This document shows, in pieces, positions 58,909 to 64,000 of a stretch of DNA of 64,000 nt. Every line of letters starts with the position of its first letter. The stretch's first letter is position 1. Under the pieces are notes generated by a model. The model saw only the letters and a list, made by a program, of their open reading frames with translations, did no database searches and was not told the DNA's origin. This DNA comes from Azorhizobium sp943371865 (GTDB taxonomy: Bacteria > Pseudomonadota > Alphaproteobacteria > Rhizobiales > Xanthobacteraceae): NCBI RefSeq assembly GCF_943371865.1, contig NZ_CALRWL010000032.1, forward strand, positions 1 to 64,000, read 5' to 3'. The translations under genes were made by a program, and so were the position numbers.

Positions 58909-60579
58909 CTACGCGGTGCGCAGCGAGGCGACGAAACTCACCACCTCATTCTGCAAATCGGACGAGTGGGCAGAGAGGTCGCCGGACAGCGACATCAATT
59001 GCGTCGCCGCTGCCCCGGTCAAGCCGGCGGCCTGGCCGACGCTGCCGATGTTGGTGGTCACGTCACTGGCGCCATTGGCCGCCCGCTGGGTGTTTTCGGC
59101 GATCTCCGCCGTGGCCGCCCGTTGCTGCTCCACCGCCGCGGCGATGCCGCCACTGACATCGCGGATGGTGGTGATGGTGCGCACGATGTTCTCGATGGTG
59201 CCCACCGTGATGGCGGTCGCGCCCTGAATCTCGCCGATCTTGGCGGAGATTTCGTCCGTGGCGCGCGCGGTCTGGGCGGCCAATTGCTTGACCTCCTGCG
59301 CCACGACCGCAAATCCGCGACCGGCCTCGCCGGCGCGCGCGGCCTCGATGGTGGCATTCAGCGCCAGCAGGTTGGTCTGGGCGGCAATGTCCTTGATGAG
59401 ATTGACCACGTCGCCAATGCCATTGGCGGCGGTGGACAGCGAATGGATGCTCACCGTGGTCCGCTCGGCTTCTTCCGAGGCATTGCGGGCAATGTCGGCG
59501 GAGGCGGTGATCTGCTGGCTCATCTCCTGGATGGAGGCGGACAGTTCCTCCGCCGAGGCGGCCACCGTCTGCACATTGCCGGAGGCGCCTTCCGCGGCCG
59601 CCGTCACCGTTTCTGCCTGGCGCGAGGTCTGCTCGGCGGTGGCGGACAGGTTGCGGGCCGCGGCCGCCACTTCGTCCGACGAGGTGGCAAACCGATCCGA
59701 CAGGGATCCCATCCGGGCCTGGAAGCTGTCGGCGATGGCGTTGCGCTCTTGCGCGAGCGTGTCCGCCATGTCGCGGTCCTTTTGCTCCTGGGCGATGCGC
59801 CGGCGCTCGGTGTCCAGCAGCCCGTCGCGGAACACTTCCAGCGTGCGGGCAATGTCGCCAATCTCGTTGCGGGCGGTGAGGCTGGGAATGGGGGTGGCGA
59901 ACTCGCCCTTGGCCACGTCCATCATGGCGGCGGTGATCCGGTCCAGCGGGCGGCTGACGCGCAGCAGGACGAAGACGATGGCGCAAAGGCCGATGGCCAG
60001 CGCGATCCCCGTGGCCACAAGGATGCTCCAGGTGCCGCGCTCGCCGGCCTGATGCACATCCCGGGAGGCCGCTTCCGCTCCGGTGCTGTTGTACGCGATG
60101 CCTTTTTCCAGGGCGGCGATCACCTTGTCGAACACGGCGGAAGAGGCGGTGACGGCCGCGGCGGCTTCGTCGCGCTTGCCGTCGGCCGCCAGACTGAGGA
60201 ACTTGTCCTGGACTGTGGCGTACGTCTCCCAGATGGCGAGAAACTGCCGCCACACGTCGCGTTCCGTGTCGGAGCCCGACAGCGCTTCATAGCTGCGGAA
60301 GGAGGCCTGCGCCGCCGCCAATTGGGTGACGAGCTTGTCGCGAATCTGGGGGTCGGGGACGCTGCTCAGCGTGGAGCGAACCGCCGACAGGCGATAGCGG
60401 GTGATGCGATATTCGATCTGGCCGAGCTGCTGGATGCTGGGAAGCCAGTCCTCGGTGATCTCCTCCATGCGCGAATTGACCGCCTTCAATTGCGCATGCG
60501 CCAACCAGCCCTCGCTGACCAGGCAGACCAGAAGCAGCACGATGACCGCGGTGAGGGATTGCTTGAGTGATATGCGCAT
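58909..60579 (-). CDS. Methyl-accepting chemotaxis protein
   Basis: 556 aa. Transmembrane helix 1 (about 8-28), a four-helix-bundle ligand domain (about 30-185), helix 2 (about 186-207), HAMP (about 208-262) and the cytoplasmic signalling coiled coil with the hairpin tip INLIKDIAAQTNLLALNATI-like sequence ending EAARAGEAGRGFAVVA. It binds CheA/CheW and couples a periplasmic ligand to flagellar control; the ligand is unknown. Located near ftcR, cheY and cheZ but separated from ftcR by a terminator. Confidence 0.94.
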   Translation of the reverse strand: MRISLKQSLTAVIVLLLVCLVSEGWLAHAQLKAVNSRMEEITEDWLPSIQQLGQIEYRITRYRLSAVRSTLSSVPDPQIRDKLVTQLAAAQASFRSYEALSGSDTERDVWRQFLAIWETYATVQDKFLSLAADGKRDEAAAAVTASSAVFDKVIAALEKGIAYNSTGAEAASRDVHQAGERGTWSILVATGIALAIGLCAIVFVLLRVSRPLDRITAAMMDVAKGEFATPIPSLTARNEIGDIARTLEVFRDGLLDTERRRIAQEQKDRDMADTLAQERNAIADSFQARMGSLSDRFATSSDEVAAAARNLSATAEQTSRQAETVTAAAEGASGNVQTVAASAEELSASIQEMSQQITASADIARNASEEAERTTVSIHSLSTAANGIGDVVNLIKDIAAQTNLLALNATIEAARAGEAGRGFAVVAQEVKQLAAQTARATDEISAKIGEIQGATAITVGTIENIVRTITTIRDVSGGIAAAVEQQRAATAEIAENTQRAANGASDVTTNIGSVGQAAGLTGAAATQLMSLSGDLSAHSSDLQNEVVSFVASLRTA

Positions 60580-60751
60580 CGGTTCGACCTCCAGGGCGAT
60601 CGGCAGCCGCCATGCCGGCCGCGGAGGCGCGCCCCATGAGGGTCGATCGTGAAGGTTGAATAATTAGCGGGCTATGCTTTCCCCAAGCGAACAATTGCTG
60701 TTGTCGCGTGCGAATATCATCTCCGGATCATGGAAAGGGCCCCGGAAACGC

Positions 60752-60781
60752 ATAAAGCCCTTCCGGGGGGAAGGGCTTTAT
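60752..60781 (-). terminator. Terminator of ftcR
   Basis: A 13-base perfect stem ATAAAGCCCTTCC / GGAAGGGCTTTAT with a four-G loop lies 32 bp after the ftcR stop, before the start region of the chemoreceptor gene. It ends ftcR transcription. Confidence 0.8.
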
Positions 60782-60812
60782 CAGATGCAGGCTCAGATCG
60801 GACGAAGAGAGA

Positions 60813-61481
60813 TCAGCCGATGAACTGGTAGCCGATGTAGCGCTTGGCATCGATGACATCTTCGCCGAGCTTCAGGCGCAGCTTCTTGCGCAGCTTGCTC
60901 ATGTGACCTTCGATGACGCTCTCATCCACATCATCATTGAAGATGCCATAGATGGTGTTGAAGATCTGGGTCTTGGTGACGCGCCGACGGCTGTTCTTCA
61001 CCAGATATTCCAGGATGTGACGCTCACGGCGCGGCAGGGGCAGGGGGCTGCCGTCCACTTCCGGATCGCGGCCGTCGAAATAGACCCGCAGACGACCGGT
61101 GGTCTCGGCGGCAGTGGCGGAGTTGACCCGGCGCCAAACGGCGTCCGAACGGGCCACGATTTCGCGCACATGCACCGGCTTGCGCACCACATCGTCGATG
61201 CCGGCGGTGAAGAGTTCCAGGGTCTGCTGGAGCGAGCGCACATCCGCCAAAGCGATGATCGGTGCGCGGCTGTGGGTGCGGATCATTTCCGGGAAGCTGG
61301 GGCGGCTGTCGAAGTCGCCGAGCAGGAAGCCCTGCACCGCGCCAATGTCCTGGTCGGAAGCGGTGTTCAACCACTCCTTGAACTCGCCAAAGCCGAGGCC
61401 GAGCGAAGAAAAACCTTCGCGAGAGAAGCTTGAAACGTAACCTTCTGCAACCGTAGATCGGTGATCAACGACGACATACAT
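60813..61481 (-). CDS. ftcR: Flagellar two-component regulator FtcR
   Basis: 222 aa, an OmpR-type regulator (FtcR of Brucella, Rem of Sinorhizobium). The receiver-like half opens MYVVVDHRS and carries GIDDVVRKPVHVREIVAR, but no clear phospho-acceptor Asp stands in the normal place (LLGDFDSRPSF), as expected for this atypical group. The winged helix has RVYFDGRDPEVDG, LPLPRRERHILEYLVKN, RRVTKTQIFNTIYGIF and VIEGHMSKLRKKL. It activates flagellar genes in alphaproteobacteria. Flagellar structural genes must lie outside the window. Confidence 0.92.
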   Translation of the reverse strand: MYVVVDHRSTVAEGYVSSFSREGFSSLGLGFGEFKEWLNTASDQDIGAVQGFLLGDFDSRPSFPEMIRTHSRAPIIALADVRSLQQTLELFTAGIDDVVRKPVHVREIVARSDAVWRRVNSATAAETTGRLRVYFDGRDPEVDGSPLPLPRRERHILEYLVKNSRRRVTKTQIFNTIYGIFNDDVDESVIEGHMSKLRKKLRLKLGEDVIDAKRYIGYQFIG

Positions 61482-62108
61482 GTCTGCATCCCCCAGTACA
61501 GGCGCTACCTCAGCAGCATAACCTGCAGATTTCCAAAACGAAGAGCGGAATTGCGGGTCCGCGGCTTCGTTGAGAAATGGTTACCGGGGCGATGGTTCCG
61601 CAGCAATCTCAATATATTCACGAATGGACCCAGATTCGATCCAAATTGGGTTCAGTTCGTCGGCTTTGGACGCGCTTTGATCTGGATTCCCCGCAAAGGC
61701 TTCGGGCGCCTCAATCAGAGGTCGGTCCAGTGCGACTGTAAGACGACAATTGTCGCCAACCTCGTCCCAAATTAGCGCCGTTATGGTCGGAACGATGCGC
61801 GAGTTTTTTGGGGATGCGGGAACCAAGCAAGGGTCAGGCAAGGCCATTGGGGATGCGCACGGCAGGGGAGGGGCACCCGGCAACCTCCCAGCAGTCTTGA
61901 GGCGCCAGAGGTCTTCCGCAGCGCACGCTGAGTCGGCAAAAAAAAGCGCCCGGCACAGGGCCGGGCGACATTTTGCGGACTGCTCGAGAGGTCTTGAGAG
62001 ACGGCGCGACCCCAGGATCGAGAGGTCCAGGTTTGGAAAGCGCCCAGGCGTCGGAGGAAAAACCCGCTTGGAGAGCGAGAGCGGAGGGCGCCGGAGCGCC
62101 CAACCGGC
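61482..62108. other. Gap between ftcR and cheY without a gene
   Basis: The 627-bp stretch is AT-richer than its surroundings from 61490 to 61800. It holds the promoter side of ftcR, an imperfect inverted repeat (ACCCA...TGGGT, 61628-61651) and, from 61938, the cheY terminator. Frames through it show no coding character that I can support. Confidence 0.6.
61938..61967 (-). terminator. Rho-independent terminator of cheY
   Basis: On the minus strand a CGCCCGGC/GCCGGGCG stem with a five-base loop is followed by GC and a run of T residues. It lies about 140 bp after the cheY stop. Confidence 0.8.
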
Positions 62109-62492
62109 TCAGGCCTCGAAGACGGTGTCGATCTTCCCTTTGAGGGTCTGAGCGTTGAAGGGCTTCACGATGTAATTGCTGACTCCCGCCTTCTTGGCGG
62201 CAATCACGTTTTCCGACTTGGCTTCCGCAGTCACCATGATGAACGGGATGGTGCTGAGATCGGCGTCGTCACGGACGCGTTTCAGCAGCTCGTATCCGGT
62301 CATGGGCTCCATGTTCCAGTCGGAAATCACGAGGCCGTACTGACGCTCCTTCAGCTTTGTCAGAGCTTCGGTGCCATCGGACGCCTCGTCCACATCTTCG
62401 AATCCGATCTGCTTGAGCAGGTTACGGATAATCCGGACCATCGTCTTGTAGTCATCGACGACGAGAACCGCCATTGAAAGGTCAACCGCCAT
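62109..62492 (-). CDS. cheY: Chemotaxis response regulator CheY
   Basis: 127 aa, a single receiver of CheY type: VLVVDDYKTMVRIIRNLLKQ at the N terminus, phospho-acceptor Asp58 (VISDWNMEPMTGYELL), Thr in MVTAEAKSENV, Tyr and Lys in SNYIVKPFNAQTL. The DWNMEPM(T/D)G block and the NVIAAKKAGV helix are those of true CheY, which binds the flagellar switch FliM. It is divergent from cheZ (190 bp between starts). Confidence 0.94.
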   Translation of the reverse strand: MAVDLSMAVLVVDDYKTMVRIIRNLLKQIGFEDVDEASDGTEALTKLKERQYGLVISDWNMEPMTGYELLKRVRDDADLSTIPFIMVTAEAKSENVIAAKKAGVSNYIVKPFNAQTLKGKIDTVFEA

Positions 62493-62682
62493 GGCACACT
62501 CCGTTAGCGGGTAGCAAGGTCAATACTAACCGAGAGGTGACTCATCGGCTGGGCAGAATGGTTTTAGCTGGCAACACCTTGCGTGGAGCTTGCAGGGTGA
62601 AGTGAGGGGGCCTTTCCGACGCCGCTGGCTATGAACTATATAGAACATCGTACATTGTCGTATGCGCTGCAAGGAGGTTCGG

Positions 62683-63393
62683 ATGTCGGTTAGCCGGCGG
62701 CCGTTTCGTATTGAGGGCTCGGACCGAATGAGCAGCGTCTTTGATGCTGTCGCCAGCGGCCCGATCGGTGTCTCCGTGGAGGGGCAGCTCGATCGAATTT
62801 TAGCCGAAATATCAGAAGTTCGCGGCGAGATCGCCAAATTCAAGGATCGCGACCCCTCCGCCGATCGCGAACGCGATCGGCACGCCCTCTGGGCGGGGAT
62901 CGAGACCATCCAGGATGCGATCCGCAACACAAAGATGGAGATCGCTACGCTCCATTCCGAGGGAACGCGCGGCGAGAGCCTGTTTCGCGCCACCGACGAA
63001 CTGGATGCGGTGGTTCAGGATACCGAGGAGGCAACCGAAGCCATTCTGTCATCCGCCGAGACCATCGACACTGCGGTGTCGGTCCTGATCGGGCGGTTGA
63101 GTGGCGAGGAACTGACCCTGGCCGAAGAAATCCAGGCACAGACCATCAAGACGTTCGAGGCCTGCAACTTCCAGGACATCACCGGCCAGCGCATCAAGAA
63201 AGTGGTGAAGCTGATCGAGTTCATCGAAGCCCGCGTCAATCGCATGACCGACATCTGGGGCGGGGCCGACATGGTCGCGCAGAACTCCGGCATTGTCGCT
63301 CGTGAGGGTGACGAAGCTCTGCTCAACGGTCCGGCGTTGTCGACCGATGAGAATGTCGTCTCCCAGGACGATATCGACTCCCTGTTCGCCTGA
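62683..63393 (+). CDS. cheZ: CheY-phosphate phosphatase CheZ
   Basis: 236 aa, mostly long helices forming the CheZ four-helix bundle. The catalytic segment ACNFQDITGQRIKKVVKLIE contains the Gln that attacks CheY-P. The last residues, SQDDIDSLFA, are an acidic-hydrophobic tail that should bind CheY and resembles the FliM N-terminal CheY-binding peptide. AAGGAGG stands six bases before the ATG at 62683, better than the in-frame ATG at 62662. Divergent from cheY. Confidence 0.9.
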   Translation: MSVSRRPFRIEGSDRMSSVFDAVASGPIGVSVEGQLDRILAEISEVRGEIAKFKDRDPSADRERDRHALWAGIETIQDAIRNTKMEIATLHSEGTRGESLFRATDELDAVVQDTEEATEAILSSAETIDTAVSVLIGRLSGEELTLAEEIQAQTIKTFEACNFQDITGQRIKKVVKLIEFIEARVNRMTDIWGGADMVAQNSGIVAREGDEALLNGPALSTDENVVSQDDIDSLFA

Positions 63394-63409
63394 TCGACCA
63401 GTGGCAAAC

Positions 63410-63435
63410 GCGGCCGGCGCGGTGCGCCGGCCCGC
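63410..63435 (+). terminator. Hairpin after cheZ
   Basis: GCGGCCGGCGC pairs with GCGCCGGCCCGC around a GGT loop, 17 bases after the cheZ stop. It lacks a U tract, so it is only a candidate. From here to 63906 I see no gene I can support. Confidence 0.4.
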
Positions 63436-63906
63436 GTGCGTCTGGACCGGACCCACGGGCCGATCCATTCAGGGCAACTTCCCCAGTTCAGCGTCCGTCT
63501 CGCTTTGCCGCGACGCCCGCGTTCGACAGGGCTCAGACACGTAAGCCCGGCTTTCGCCCCGGGGCGTCCACGCCCGACGGTGGCCTGCCGCTGCCCTTGC
63601 CGTGCCATCTCTGGTGCCCGATTTCACCGCGCCTCGAAACCTTCCCCCTCGCCGCCCATCCGATCACGCGCCATGCGGAGCGGAGGCACGCCGCCGCGCC
63701 GTGCCGGCCCGGTGTGGATCTCCCAGGTGTCTCGCCGCAACAGTGTCGGCCGCACAGGCTTGCGATGGTAGCCGGGCGCAGCCGAAGGCCACTGGCGGCG
63801 AATGCCGCGCCGCGCGAGCCACAGGGCCGGGCGATACCGACCGCATCCAAAAAGGGTTTGGGCTGAGAGAGCGCCGATCCGTGGCGGCCACGGCGGCGCC
63901 GACGCC

Positions 63907-64000
63907 TCATTTAGCGGCAACGGCTGCAGCAGGCCGGACAGCCGCCACGGCCCGGAGGGACATCCGCGGTCGTTGGATGGCTGCCAGATAGCGCTCGAAG
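63907..64000 (-). CDS. Possible 3' end of a gene running off the window
   Basis: A minus-strand frame open from the right edge ends at a TGA at 63909-63907 and would encode a 30-residue Ala/Arg-rich C terminus starting FERYLAAIQRPRMSLRAVAA. The composition is plausible for a GC-rich genome, but the length is too short to judge and the family is unknown. Confidence 0.25.
   Translation of the reverse strand, partial: FERYLAAIQRPRMSLRAVAAVRPAAAVAAK

Overview
The window is a GC-rich stretch of alphaproteobacterial chromosome. The rRNA sequence, the flagellar regulator FtcR, an alphaproteobacterial CheY/CheZ pair, GGAAC-N16-CGTT (sigma-EcfG type) promoter sequences and a urea/amide transporter locus all suggest a member of Hyphomicrobiales, perhaps near Xanthobacteraceae. 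That placement is inference. The window opens inside the 3' part of a 5S rRNA gene.

Left part (0-14 kb): after the rRNA operon end come a flavin-reductase-like gene, mmsA and a divergent LysR gene. Next is a striking exopolysaccharide locus: a Tat-exported DUF4434 protein, wecB (UDP-GlcNAc 2-epimerase), a BcsB-like periplasmic protein, an NfrB-like glycosyltransferase with C-terminal MshEN-type (c-di-GMP binding) modules, and an NfrA-like TPR/beta-barrel outer-membrane protein. It resembles the E. coli NfrAB/WecB/YbcH system, which makes a ManNAc-containing polymer used by phage N4, here combined with a cellulose-synthase-type BcsB subunit. A DUF1275 protein, a Dps and a small stress-type protein follow.

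Centre-left (15-31 kb): a five-gene minus-strand operon, glgE - treS/maltokinase fusion - glgB - malQ - treY, encodes the GlgE alpha-glucan pathway and one half of the TreY/TreZ trehalose route. A divergent GH13 alpha-glucosidase sits beside it. treZ lies 34 kb away at 52 kb. Exact or near-exact sigma-EcfG promoters stand upstream of glgE, of the small protein at 14.6 kb and of treZ, so these genes are probably general-stress controlled.

Centre (31-40 kb): a nitrilase-superfamily protein in an AT-richer patch, a Bug/TctC binding protein, DUF1993, an ABC-F ATPase, a PLP decarboxylase, and an ECF sigma factor with a ChrR-like anti-sigma factor whose N-terminal zinc cysteines are missing.

Right-centre (40-54 kb): a LuxR-type response regulator and a very large hybrid kinase that starts with an NCS1 permease-like domain, divergent from urtABCDE-fmdA-fmdB (urea/short-chain amide uptake and formamidase). 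The layout suggests that the kinase senses the transported nitrogen compound.

Right end (54-64 kb): a signalling operon (periplasmic molybdopterin-fold protein, histidine kinase, REC, REC-EAL, REC-MarR), then a chemoreceptor, ftcR, cheY and cheZ: c-di-GMP and motility control. Non-coding structure includes two copies of a large inverted-repeat element (36.7 and 46.2 kb), a three-unit tandem repeat at 53.9 kb, short tandem duplications at 32.6 kb and several hairpin terminators. No CRISPR, transposase, phage gene or tRNA was seen.
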